Origin: Deltaproteobacteria bacterium
GTDB lineage: Bacteria > Myxococcota_A > UBA9160 > PR03
Direction of reading: 5' to 3'
DNA length: 44,580 nt
Assembly (NCBI GenBank): GCA_035063765.1
Contig: JAPSFT010000027.1
Coordinates: 1 to 44,580, forward strand
Of this stretch, positions 15,922 to 23,860 are shown piece after piece; positions within the stretch are counted from its first letter, which is position 1, and each line of letters opens with the position of its first letter. The notes beneath the pieces are model-generated. The model was not told the DNA's origin. It saw only the letters and a program-made list of their open reading frames with translations, and ran no database searches. Both the position numbers and the translations under genes were made by a program.

Positions 15922-17151
15922 TTGATCCGTTTCGAATCCCTTTCCCTCGACGCCGCGCTGCTCTCGGCGGTGCGCGACGCGGGCTACACCACGCCGACCG
16001 CCATCCAGGCGCAGGCGATCCCGCTGGTGCTCGCCGGCCGCGACGTGCTCGGCTGCGCCCAGACCGGCACCGGCAAGACGGCGGCCTTCGCCCTGCCGAT
16101 CGTGCAGCGGCTGGCGGCCGCCCTCCCCGGTGCGGGCGCACGCCCGATCCGCGCCCTCGTGCTCTCGCCGACCCGCGAGCTGGCGACCCAGATCGGCGAC
16201 GCCTTCGCCGCCTTCGGCGACCGCCTCGGCATCCGCCATGCGGTCGTGTATGGAGGCGTCTCGGACGCCCCCCAGCGGCGCGCGCTGCGGCGCGGGGCCG
16301 ACGTGCTGGTGGCGACTCCCGGCCGCCTCGAGGATCTCGCCGGAGATCGCGAGGTCGACCTGCGCCGGGTCGAGGTGGTCGTGCTCGACGAGGCCGATCG
16401 CATGCTCGACCAGGGCTTCTGGCCCGCGGTGCGCCGCATCCTCGCCACGACCCCCCGCGCGCGCCAGACCCTGCTCTTCTCGGCGACCATGCCCGACGAG
16501 GTCCGCCGCCTCGCCGGCTCGCTGCAGCGCGATCCGGCCGAGATCCGGGTCGCTCCGGTGGCGACCCCGGCCGAGCGCGTCGAGCAGGCCGTCTTCTTCG
16601 TCGCGAAGCCCGACAAGCGCGAGCTGCTGGCCCACCTGCTCGCCGATCCCGCGGTGACCCGCGCGCTGGTCTTCACCCGCACCAAGCGGGGCGCGGACCG
16701 GATCGCGAAGCACCTGAGCGCCGGCGAGCCGGTGCACGCGATCCACGGCAACCGCTCCCAGGCCCAGCGCGAGCGCGCGCTCGAGAGCTTCCGGCGCGGG
16801 ACGACGCGGGTGCTGGTGGCCACGGACCTGGCCGCCCGCGGCATCGACGTGGACGGCATCTCCCACGTCATCAACTTCGAGCTGCCCGACGACTCGGAGA
16901 GCTACGTGCACCGGATCGGCCGCACCGGGCGGGCGTCCGCCTCTGGTGTCGCCTACACGCTCTGCGACGCCGACGAGCGGCCCCAGCTCGCGCGCATCGA
17001 GCGGCTGATGCGGCAGGCGATCCCGGTACGCCACGAGCACCCCTGTGCGGGCCGCGCCGCCGGGAGCGCGCCCGCCCCCGCGAGGGGCCGCGGGCGGCCG
17101 CCGCGGCACCGCGGGCGCCCCGCCTTCGCCGTCGCGGAGCGCGGGCGCTAG
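15922..17151 (+). CDS. DEAD-box ATP-dependent RNA helicase, RhlE-type
   Basis: A 409-aa protein. Seen: F-x-SLSLDAALLSAV with the Q motif (TPTAIQAQAIP), AQTGTGKT (46-53), PTRELATQ, GG, ATPGRLEDL, DEAD (156-159), SATMPDE, VFTRTKRGADR, ATDLAARGIDVDGISHVINF and HRIGRTGR. All helicase motifs are intact. The tail after about residue 370 is Arg/Gly/Pro-rich and probably binds RNA. Role: ATP-driven unwinding of short RNA duplexes in ribosome assembly or mRNA decay. I chose TTG 15922 because GAAGGA lies 6 bp upstream and the family N-terminus begins here. The stop shares the bases CTAG with the stop of the convergent membrane protein gene. Confidence 0.9.
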   Translation: MIRFESLSLDAALLSAVRDAGYTTPTAIQAQAIPLVLAGRDVLGCAQTGTGKTAAFALPIVQRLAAALPGAGARPIRALVLSPTRELATQIGDAFAAFGDRLGIRHAVVYGGVSDAPQRRALRRGADVLVATPGRLEDLAGDREVDLRRVEVVVLDEADRMLDQGFWPAVRRILATTPRARQTLLFSATMPDEVRRLAGSLQRDPAEIRVAPVATPAERVEQAVFFVAKPDKRELLAHLLADPAVTRALVFTRTKRGADRIAKHLSAGEPVHAIHGNRSQAQRERALESFRRGTTRVLVATDLAARGIDVDGISHVINFELPDDSESYVHRIGRTGRASASGVAYTLCDADERPQLARIERLMRQAIPVRHEHPCAGRAAGSAPAPARGRGRPPRHRGRPAFAVAERGR

Positions 17152-17588
17152 CCGAGCGGCCGTCCGGGTCGCGGCCACCGCCGGGCAAGGAGCTCGGCGC
17201 CGGCCGCCGCGGCGGCGAGCAGCGCCACCGTCGCCGCGGCGTCGGCCGTGCCGCGCACCTCGAGGCGCGGCCATCCCCCGAGCGGGACCGTGAGGATCGG
17301 CAGCGCGAAGCAGGCCGAGAGGACGGCGGCGAGGGCGAGCGTTCCCCAGGCGGTGGCCTCGGTCCCGCGCCGGCGTCGCCAGAGCCGGCAGGCCGCGCCG
17401 GTCGCGATCAGCGCCGGGAGGACGCCGCGCGCGAACACGACCGCGGCGTGCACGGCGAGGCCGACCGCCTGATCGAGCGCGACGGGGCGCGACCAGCCCC
17501 CCGCCACGCCGAGCACGGCGCCGAGCAGGAGGTAGGCGAGCGTCGTTCCGACGAGCGCGTAGAGAGCCGCCAGCAGGAGCCGGATCAG
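17148..17588 (-). CDS. Small integral membrane protein, unknown
   Basis: About 146 residues with four hydrophobic segments: LLLAALYALVGTTLAYLLLG, AVGLAVHAAVVFARGVLPAL, GTLALAAVLSACFALPILTV and AATVALLAAAAAGAELLA. Short Arg-rich loops (RLWRRRRGTEA) suggest orientation by the positive-inside rule. No family recognised. The start is uncertain: homology-free, and the only codon at the expected place is a CTG at 17588 overlapping the upstream stop (CTGA); an internal GTG is possible. It follows the large secreted-protein gene and is probably co-transcribed with it. Its TAG is convergent with, and overlaps, the helicase stop. Confidence 0.5.
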   Translation of the reverse strand: MIRLLLAALYALVGTTLAYLLLGAVLGVAGGWSRPVALDQAVGLAVHAAVVFARGVLPALIATGAACRLWRRRRGTEATAWGTLALAAVLSACFALPILTVPLGGWPRLEVRGTADAAATVALLAAAAAGAELLARRWPRPGRPLG

Positions 17589-20527
17589 CGCCGCCTCCGA
17601 AGCCTCGCGAGCAGCGGGAGGAGGAGGGCGAGCTCGGCGCCCAGGCCACAGCTCCCCTTCTCGCCGACGTCGTGCCAGGCCTTGGCGCAGTTCGGGTCGG
17701 GCACGGCGCCGCCGGCGCCGCCGTCCCAGTCGATCTTCCCGTCGCCGTCGTCGTCGAGATCGTTGTCGCAGGACGGATTCTCGCGGGTCGCGGCGGCGTT
17801 CTTGCAGCCCGGGTCGGCGAGATCCACGAGCCCGTCGCCGTCGCTGTCGATCCCGTCCGCGCAGGCGACCGGCAGCGTGCTCACCACGCGGAGCTGGAGC
17901 GTCCCGCCGAAGATCCCGCTGCGCACCACCGTGCGCGCGCCGGTGCCCGGGTCGACCTGGGCGACGAGGCCGCCGCTGCACGCACCCTCCGCGTCGCAGG
18001 TGCCGGAGTCGGCGACGTAGACCGCGCCCCCGGCGCCGACCGCGACGCTCTCGGGCCGGATCCAGGCCGCACCGGTGGAGAGCGCCGTCACCGCCCCGCT
18101 CGGCACGTCGATGCGGAAGACGCCTTCGCCGAGGGTGTAGTGGGTCCCGACCGCGAGCAGGCTGCTCGCCGACTCGCGGGCGAGGTCGCGCCAGAAGTGG
18201 GTGAGGTAGCCGGGGGTCACCTTCGCAACGCTCGGCGGCGGGGCCAGCTCGGCGCGGAAGACGCCGTCGCCGAGCAGCCCGACGCCGATCGTGTAGGCGG
18301 TGTCGTCGTCCTCGAGCACGAGCGAGTAGCCGAGGAAGATGTGGAGCTGGCCGGGGTTGCCGCCCACGGGCACTGTGAGCGGCGTCGTCGTGGTGCCCGT
18401 GCCGTTCGGGTTCCAGGTGACGCGATGGATGCCCGCCAGATCGAGCGCGAGCAGGTCGCCGGTCGAGGTGGCCACGAGCGGCAGTCCGCCGCCGGAGACG
18501 AAGCCGCCGCTGCTGCGGCGCGACTGCGCGCCGGTCGCGAGCGCCACCTCGAAGAGGCCCGCCGGGCTCGACAGCACGAGCCTGCCGTCCGGCCGCTGCG
18601 TGAGCCCTTCGGGCTGGACGAGCTGCGCGCCCTCGGAGAGCACCTGCTCGGCGCCGCTCACCGGGTCGATCGCGTAGAGCCGGGCCTGCGCGCGGTCCGC
18701 CACCAGGAGGTCGCCCACGGCGAGCTGCGCGGGCGCTTCGACGCTGTAGAGCGCGCCGGGGCACTGCGCGTCGGCCGGGAAGTCGGCCGCGAGGTCGCCG
18801 TCGTTGTCCACGCCGTCGCTGCACTCGGGGGCCTCGGCCACGTCGGCGCTGCTGCGGCAGCGCGGGTAGGCGGCGGGGTAGTCGGTGCGGCCGTCGCCGT
18901 CGTTGTCGACGAAGTCGAAGCAGGCGGGATCCTCGGACGCGTCGCTCGCGCTCGTGCAGTCGGGGTCGGCGGGGAAGTCGACGAGCCCGTCGCGGTCGTT
19001 GTCGGCGCCGTCGCCGCAGTCGAGGCCTTCGCTCGTGTCGCTCGCCGCGAGGCAGCCGGCGTCCGCGAGATCGATCGCGAGGTCCGAGTCGTTGTCGGTG
19101 CCGTCGTTGCAGGCAGGCACCTCGCTCTGGGACGCGGAGGTCTTGCAGCCCGGATCGGCCGGGTGGTCGAGGAGGCCGTCGCCGTCGTCGTCGATGCCGT
19201 TGCCACAGTCGGCGAGCTCGCTCAGGTCGGCGGCGCTCGTACAGTCGGGGTCGGAGGGGAAGTCGACCGGCCCGTCGCCGTCGTTGTCGAGACCGTCGGC
19301 GCAGTCGGCCTCCTCGGAGCGATCCCCGGGCGCGGTGCACTCCGGATCGGCGGGGTAGTCGACGAGCAGGTCTCCGTCGCCGTCGACGCCGTCGTTGCAG
19401 TCCGTGGGCGAGAGGATCGCAACGAAGCCTTCGGGGTCGCCCGCCGGGTTGGTCCCCGCGCCGACCACGGTGAACTCACCGAAGGCATTCACGCCGGAGA
19501 TGCCGGTCGCCTCGTGGAGCTGCCAGCCGCCGAGCTCGAGGCCGTACTCGTCCGCCAGCACCTGCGCGAGCGAGCGCATGCCGTTCGTGGCATCCCACAG
19601 GAAGGCGACGTCCTCGCCTGCGAGGTTCCTCGTGGTGCCGACGACCAGGCTGCCGTCGGGCGTGACGTCGAGCGCCTGGCCGCGCGCGCTCGTCTGGCCC
19701 GGCAACGCGCCGAGGAGCTGGATCACGCCGTAGCTGCCCCCCGTCCAGCGCACCGGCTCCGGAGCGCTCGTGCTCCCGGGAGCGGTGTTGGCCTCGCCCA
19801 CGATCGTCGTGGCGTCGTCGGAGATCGCGAGCGCGCTCGTGCGATAGGCCGCGCCGGGGACGCCCGGCAGGCCGTGCATCGAGCCGTTCCAGTAGAAGCC
19901 GGTCGGGCCCGCCGTGGCGTCGGTGTCGCCGACGATCACCGAGCCGCTCGTCGTGGCGTCCTGCGCCATCCCGGCCTGGCCACCACCCGGCAGATCCCCG
20001 AGATCGCTGATCCCGGTGCCCCCGCCGGCCCAGCGCGCGGCGTTGACGCGCGCCGAGCCGAAGAGCGGCACCTCGAGCCCCGACCCGACCACCACGAGGC
20101 CGTTGCCGGAGATCCCCTCGCCGGTGGCGGCGCCGCTGCAGAGCGAGCAGAAGAAGACGCCGAGCGTCTGGAAGCCGCCCGCCTCGGTCCAGCGGAACGC
20201 ACGGCCGCCGTTGTTCGTGGTGGCAGTGCCGGCGATCACGGCGCCGTTCGCCGACACGCCGTTCGCCCGGCTGAAGGGAACGTCGGCGGCCGGCTGTCCG
20301 AGGCCCTGGAGGCCGCCCGCCTCCGTCCAACGCACCGCCTGGGTGCCCGTGGCTCCTTCCGCGTACCCCACGACGGTCGTGGCGTCGGTCGAGACCGCGG
20401 TGGCCGTGCTCCCGGCGCTGCCGCCGGGCAGATCGCCCAGCCCGTAGAAGGCGGGAGCGTTCTGCCCGGCGGCGGCGTGCGGCAGGGCCAGCGCCGCGCA
20501 CAGCGCGACCCAGCGGGAGACCCTCAT
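17585..20527 (-). CDS. Large secreted HAF-repeat / Asp-rich repeat / propeller protein
   Basis: A 980-aa protein. Seen: signal peptide (1-20, ending HAAAG); residues 28-370 with HAF-type repeats (GLGDLPGGSAGSTATAVSTD, VVGYAEG, AVRWTEAGGLQGLG, and later copies); seven tandem units of about 31 aa at 376-590 of the form CxDGxDNDGDGxVDFPxDPx-C; a second propeller-like domain at about 600-880 (GDLLVADRAQARLYAIDPVS, GLFEVALATGAQ, RPESVAVGAGGAVYVADSGT); two more Asp-rich units (889-957); and a C-terminus GSCGLGAELALLLPLLARL ending in RRRR. The Asp repeats resemble thrombospondin type-3 calcium-binding units. The tail (Cys-Gly, hydrophobic helix, Arg cluster) resembles MYXO-CTERM/GlyGly-CTERM sorting signals, so surface display is likely. 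Function unknown. Confidence 0.85.
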   Translation of the reverse strand: MRVSRWVALCAALALPHAAAGQNAPAFYGLGDLPGGSAGSTATAVSTDATTVVGYAEGATGTQAVRWTEAGGLQGLGQPAADVPFSRANGVSANGAVIAGTATTNNGGRAFRWTEAGGFQTLGVFFCSLCSGAATGEGISGNGLVVVGSGLEVPLFGSARVNAARWAGGGTGISDLGDLPGGGQAGMAQDATTSGSVIVGDTDATAGPTGFYWNGSMHGLPGVPGAAYRTSALAISDDATTIVGEANTAPGSTSAPEPVRWTGGSYGVIQLLGALPGQTSARGQALDVTPDGSLVVGTTRNLAGEDVAFLWDATNGMRSLAQVLADEYGLELGGWQLHEATGISGVNAFGEFTVVGAGTNPAGDPEGFVAILSPTDCNDGVDGDGDLLVDYPADPECTAPGDRSEEADCADGLDNDGDGPVDFPSDPDCTSAADLSELADCGNGIDDDGDGLLDHPADPGCKTSASQSEVPACNDGTDNDSDLAIDLADAGCLAASDTSEGLDCGDGADNDRDGLVDFPADPDCTSASDASEDPACFDFVDNDGDGRTDYPAAYPRCRSSADVAEAPECSDGVDNDGDLAADFPADAQCPGALYSVEAPAQLAVGDLLVADRAQARLYAIDPVSGAEQVLSEGAQLVQPEGLTQRPDGRLVLSSPAGLFEVALATGAQSRRSSGGFVSGGGLPLVATSTGDLLALDLAGIHRVTWNPNGTGTTTTPLTVPVGGNPGQLHIFLGYSLVLEDDDTAYTIGVGLLGDGVFRAELAPPPSVAKVTPGYLTHFWRDLARESASSLLAVGTHYTLGEGVFRIDVPSGAVTALSTGAAWIRPESVAVGAGGAVYVADSGTCDAEGACSGGLVAQVDPGTGARTVVRSGIFGGTLQLRVVSTLPVACADGIDSDGDGLVDLADPGCKNAAATRENPSCDNDLDDDGDGKIDWDGGAGGAVPDPNCAKAWHDVGEKGSCGLGAELALLLPLLARLRRRR
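18757..19402 (-). repeat. Tandem coding repeats of about 31 codons (seven units)
   Basis: Within the secreted protein, plus-strand sequence such as CCGTCGCCGTCGTTGTC recurs at about 93-96 bp. Each unit encodes Cys-x-D-G-x-D-N-D-G-D-G followed by a second Cys about 11-13 residues later and an acidic A-D-x-S-E segment. Two more units lie apart near the gene's 3' end. Confidence 0.8.
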
Positions 20528-20545
20528 CGCCGGCGTCCGTGGCGC

Positions 20546-21247
20546 CTAGGGAAGACCCGCGATGTAGGCGACGCAGTCGTCCAGCAGCGGGTCGACCGGC
20601 GGCGTGTCGGTGCTGGCCAGGGTCAGCGTGCCCGTCACGTGGACCGTCCCGAGCACCGGTACGGGCCCGAAGGTCGCATCGACGTCCTGGCTGATGGCGA
20701 GGCCCCCACCGGTGCCGCCCATGATCGCGAGCATGTCGCTCAGGCTGATCGGGACGACGGCCGCGATCTCCTGGGTGAAGGCCTGCGGGCCGCCGAGCAT
20801 GGCGTTGAAGGTCGGGTCCGTGAGGCCGAGCCGGGTGTTCAGCGACATCTCGAAGGCCGCCGTCCCGAGCAGCAGGTTGAAGGCCGCGGAGCCCGAGCTG
20901 GGCACTGCCGGATCCTGGAAGACGCAGACGGTCCCGGTGTTGACCAGCCCCCCGAAGACCGGGATGGCCGTACCGGCGATCAGGACGTCGTCGATCTGGA
21001 TGTCGGCCGGGAGCGCCTGGCCCACCATCGCGCCGAGCAGCCGGAGCAACCCGAGATCGGCCACGATCGTGGTCTCGACGCCGCCGACGAGCGAGGTGCT
21101 CGCCGGACCTTCCGGCAACACGAGCGACAGCTCGCTCGGCTGCTCGAGCGCGAGATCGACGGGAATCGAGACGTCACCGCAGCCCGAGCCGAGCCCGATG
21201 AAGGCCAGCAGGGCGGCGAAACCGTACAAGGGGCGCACGCGTCGCAT
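20546..21247 (-). CDS. Predicted lipoprotein of unknown function
   Basis: A 233-aa protein. Seen: MRRVRPLYGFAALLAFIGLG followed by SGC, a signal peptide with a plausible lipobox (GSGC, Cys23), so outer or inner membrane anchoring is expected. The rest is Leu/Val/Thr-rich, with long stretches compatible with beta structure or amphipathic helices (TFNAMLGGPQAFTQEIAAVV, LAISQDVDATFGPVPVLGTV). The final Cys-containing segment DDCVAYIAGLP is notable. I do not recognise a family. It lies 18 bp upstream of the large secreted-protein gene in the same direction and is likely co-transcribed, so both may act at the cell surface. Confidence 0.7.
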   Translation of the reverse strand: MRRVRPLYGFAALLAFIGLGSGCGDVSIPVDLALEQPSELSLVLPEGPASTSLVGGVETTIVADLGLLRLLGAMVGQALPADIQIDDVLIAGTAIPVFGGLVNTGTVCVFQDPAVPSSGSAAFNLLLGTAAFEMSLNTRLGLTDPTFNAMLGGPQAFTQEIAAVVPISLSDMLAIMGGTGGGLAISQDVDATFGPVPVLGTVHVTGTLTLASTDTPPVDPLLDDCVAYIAGLP

Positions 21248-21319
21248 CTACGTTGTCCTCCGAAGGGTCGAAAGGCTTCCCCGCCGGCCCTTCTACTGCG
21301 AATCCGCCGGCAAATGGAA

Positions 21320-21338
21320 GATTTTCTTTTGCAAAATC
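21320..21338 (-). promoter_or_regulatory. AT-rich inverted repeat in the lipoprotein upstream region
   Basis: GATTTT-CTTTTGC-AAAATC (21320-21338) has perfect 6-bp arms in a short AT-rich island within otherwise GC-rich DNA, about 75 bp upstream of the lipoprotein start and between it and the tetR 3' end. It is a candidate promoter or operator; no -10/-35 pair is assigned with confidence. Confidence 0.35.
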
Positions 21339-21454
21339 CTTCGGAACGAGGATTCCTGCGGACGGCCAAGGGGTTGGAGAATTGGAACGGAAGCGTTCTG
21401 CCGGCTCCTGCGCGCGTGGTTTTCACGACAGGGGCGGCACAGAGCACGCGGCGA

Positions 21455-22081
21455 TCAGGCCCACACCCGGCGCAGGAAGGCGCTGAGCCGCGGCTGGAGC
21501 GAGGCCAGCTCGTCCGCACGCCCCTCGGCGACGTAGCGCGAGGCGAGGCCGAGCAGCCCGAGCAGCAGCACCTCGATCACGAGGGGATCGGGCTCGCGGG
21601 GGATCACGCCCTCGCGCCACTCGCGGTCGAGCTCGCGCTCGACGCGCACCGAGACCTCACGCACGTAGTGGCGGAGCAGCTTCTGCACGCGACCGCTCGC
21701 GCTCTCGCCGAGCTTCTCGAGGTCGAGTGGCGTCCCCGCAAAGGCCGCCAGATACGCGCCGAGCCCCCGCTCCACCCGCGCGACCGGGTCCTGCTCGCAG
21801 GCGAACACCCGCTCGAGCTCGACGAGGATGTCGCGGCCGGTCTCGTGGATCAGCGCGAGCAGCAGGTCCTCCTTGGACTGGAAGTGGTCGTAGAAGGATC
21901 GCGACGACATGCCGGCGGCACGCACCACGTCGGAGACGCGCACGCTGCCGAAGTCGCTGCGGCGCAGCTCCGCGCGCGCGGCCTCGAGCAGGCGCTGGCG
22001 CTGCTGCTCGGGCGGAATCGGGGGCCGCCCGCGGCGACGGGCCGGCTCGGCGGGCGGCTGCTTGCGGCGCGAGGGGTCCAC
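21455..22081 (-). CDS. TetR-family transcriptional regulator
   Basis: A 208-aa protein from GTG 22081; the frame is open further upstream but that part overlaps the divergent operon. Seen: a basic N-terminus (RRRGRPPIPPEQQRQRLLEA), then the HTH SVRVSDVVRAAGMSSRSFYD and HFQSKEDLLLALIHETG, typical of TetR DNA-binding domains. The C-terminal ligand domain is all-helical (YLAAFAGTPLDLEKLGESAS) and of the type seen near lipid-metabolism genes. It is divergent from the OB-fold/thiolase/SnoaL operon with about 125 bp between, so it probably represses that operon, with an acyl-CoA-like ligand. It could also act on the steroid-cluster operators, but nothing in the sequence shows that. Confidence 0.8.
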   Translation of the reverse strand: MDPSRRKQPPAEPARRRGRPPIPPEQQRQRLLEAARAELRRSDFGSVRVSDVVRAAGMSSRSFYDHFQSKEDLLLALIHETGRDILVELERVFACEQDPVARVERGLGAYLAAFAGTPLDLEKLGESASGRVQKLLRHYVREVSVRVERELDREWREGVIPREPDPLVIEVLLLGLLGLASRYVAEGRADELASLQPRLSAFLRRVWA

Positions 22082-22205
22082 GACGCGAAGTGTTCGGGAG
22101 GGCCGCCGGCCGCGCCAACCGCCGGACCCATCCGTCCCGGGCTGGCGACGCGCCCGAGCGAGCGGGACACTCCGGCCTCCCGTCCTCCTGCTCGCGGAGA
22201 TCCCC

Positions 22206-22658
22206 TTGCCCACACCCGAATCCGCCGGATCGAAGCCCCGCAAGCCCGCGCTTGCGGGCTGGCTCACCGAGGACCAGGACGCCCCGGCCCTGCTCGGCAG
22301 CCACTGCCGCGACTGCGGCGCCTGGTTCTTTCCGAAGGAGAGCTTCGCCTGTCGCAATCCCCGCTGCGGGTCCTCGCGGCTCGAGGAGGCCCCGCTCTCG
22401 CGGCGCGGGCGGCTCTGGTCGTTCACCGACAACCGCTATGCGCCGCCGCCGCCCTACCCGGCCGGCGATCCCTTCGAGCCCTACGCGATCGCCGCGGTCG
22501 AGCTCGAGCGCGAGAAGATGGTGGTGCTCGGCCAGGTGGTGCGCGGCGTCGGCGCCGACCAGCTCGAGGTCGGCCGGGAGATGGAGCTCGTGGTCGAGCC
22601 GCTCTTCGAGGATGCCGAGGCGCAGCACCTCGTCTGGAAGTGGAGGCCCGTGGCATGA
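22206..22658 (+). CDS. Zn-ribbon/OB-fold acyl-CoA-associated protein (DUF35)
   Basis: A 150-aa protein. Seen: rubredoxin-like Zn ribbon with C34-x2-C37 and C49-x4-C54 (CRDCGAWFFPKESFACR), then an OB-fold (RRGRLWSFTDNRYAPPPPYP, PYAIAAVELEREKMVVLGQV, VGREMELVVEPLF). This is the DUF35/OB_aCoA_assoc architecture. Known: such proteins are obligate partners of Ltp-type thiolase-like enzymes, as ChsH2 is for Ltp2 in steroid side-chain degradation. The following gene is a thiolase-like protein overlapping by 4 nt, as expected for a partner. The start TTG 22206 is chosen because the conserved region begins soon after; no strong ribosome site is seen. Confidence 0.82.
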   Translation: MPTPESAGSKPRKPALAGWLTEDQDAPALLGSHCRDCGAWFFPKESFACRNPRCGSSRLEEAPLSRRGRLWSFTDNRYAPPPPYPAGDPFEPYAIAAVELEREKMVVLGQVVRGVGADQLEVGREMELVVEPLFEDAEAQHLVWKWRPVA

Positions 22659-23845
22659 GTCGGCACGAAGTCGCGGTCCTGGGCGTCGGGATGCATCCGT
22701 GGGGCAAGTGGGGGCGGAACTTCGTCGAGTACGGCGTGCACGCCGCGCGCGCCGCGCTGGCGGACGCCGGCCTCGCCTGGACCGACGTGCAGTTCGTGGC
22801 CGGCGGCGACACGATGCGCAACGGCTACCCGGGCTACGTCGCAGGAGCCAGCATCGCGCAGGCGCTCGGCTGGTCCGGCGCGCAGGTCGCGAGCACCTAC
22901 GGCGCCTGCGCCACCGGCGCGCAGGCGATCGACGTGGCGCGCGCACGCATCCTGGCCGGCCTGTGCGACGTGGCGCTGGTCGTCGGCGCCGACACCACGC
23001 CGAAGGGCTTCTTCGCGCCGACCGGGGGCGAGCGCCAGCAGGACCCCGACTGGCTGCGCTTCCGCCTGCTCGGCGCCACGAACCCGGTCTACTTCGGCCT
23101 CTACGCGCGCCGGCGGATGGCACTCTACGGCGCGACGCGTGAGGACTTCGCGCGCGTCAAGGTGAAGAACGCCCGCCACGGGCTCGGCAACCCGAATGCG
23201 CGCTACCGCAAGGAGGTGACGATCGAGGAGGTGATGGCCTCGCCGGTCGTGTCGGACCCGCTGCGCCTGCTCGACATCTGCGCCACCAGCGACGGCGGCG
23301 CCGCGCTCGTGCTCACGAGCCTCGCCTTCGCGCGCCGCCACACGACCCGGCCGGTCACGATCGCCGGCGTCTCGACCGTCACGCCGCGCTATCCCAACAC
23401 GGTGATCGAGATGCCGAACTTCGCGACCGACTCGGCCGTGGGCGTGGCGGCTCCCGACGTGCCGTTCCGCGACTCGATCGCACGCGGCGCCTACGAGCAG
23501 GCGGGCCTCGGCCCCGAGGACCTCGACCTCGCCGAGGTCTACGACCTCTCGACCGCGCTCGAGCTCGACTGGTACGAGAACGTCGGCCTGTGCAAGCCGG
23601 GCGGCGCCGAGGCGCTCGTGCGCGACGGTTCGACGGCGCTCGGCGGCCGCATCCCCGTGAACCCGAGCGGCGGCCTCGCGAGCTTCGGCGAGGCGGTGCC
23701 GGCGCAGGCGATCGCGCAGGTGTGCGAGCTGGCCTGGCAGGTGCGTGGCCAGGCGCAAGGCCGGCAGGTCGAGGGCGCTCGGGTCGGGCTTGCCGTCAAC
23801 CAGGGCCTGTTCGGGCACGGCTCGTCGTTGCTGGTGAAGGCGTGA
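22655..23845 (+). CDS. SCP-x/Ltp-type thiolase-like protein
   Basis: A 396-aa protein. Seen: VLGVGMHPWGKWGRNFVEYG, ASTYGACATGAQAIDVARAR with Cys85 at the nucleophile position, DPLRLLDICATSDGGAALVL, LAEVYDLSTALELDWYENVG and NPSGGLASFGEAVPAQAIAQ (336-355). In thiolases the last block normally carries a GHP motif; here it is GEA, so the catalytic His is replaced by Glu. With its DUF35 partner this suggests a retro-aldol or other C-C lyase, or a non-thiolytic acyl-CoA enzyme, as for Ltp2; the presence of Cys85 keeps thiolysis possible. Cytoplasmic. The ATG overlaps the OB-fold gene stop (ATGA). Confidence 0.82.
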   Translation: MSRHEVAVLGVGMHPWGKWGRNFVEYGVHAARAALADAGLAWTDVQFVAGGDTMRNGYPGYVAGASIAQALGWSGAQVASTYGACATGAQAIDVARARILAGLCDVALVVGADTTPKGFFAPTGGERQQDPDWLRFRLLGATNPVYFGLYARRRMALYGATREDFARVKVKNARHGLGNPNARYRKEVTIEEVMASPVVSDPLRLLDICATSDGGAALVLTSLAFARRHTTRPVTIAGVSTVTPRYPNTVIEMPNFATDSAVGVAAPDVPFRDSIARGAYEQAGLGPEDLDLAEVYDLSTALELDWYENVGLCKPGGAEALVRDGSTALGGRIPVNPSGGLASFGEAVPAQAIAQVCELAWQVRGQAQGRQVEGARVGLAVNQGLFGHGSSLLVKA

Positions 23846-23860
23846 AGCCAGGAGCCTGCG

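Noticed and set aside
12798-16141. Very long minus-strand frames extending upstream of ipdC, ipdB and ipdA
   Set aside because: The upstream extensions overlap the preceding real genes in another frame and lack family homology; starts were set at the conserved N-termini.
18757-19402. Regular repeats of about 93-96 bp, resembling a CRISPR or minisatellite array
   Set aside because: Repeats and 'spacers' are both coding, in frame, and encode the same Cys/Asp-rich protein unit. No palindromic repeat or cas gene is present.
17672-23845. A 2057-codon open frame on the plus strand
   Set aside because: It runs antisense to the secreted-protein and lipoprotein genes and has the Arg/Ala/Val/Glu-rich composition of a GC-driven shadow frame. 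Only its last part (22655-23845) is a real gene.
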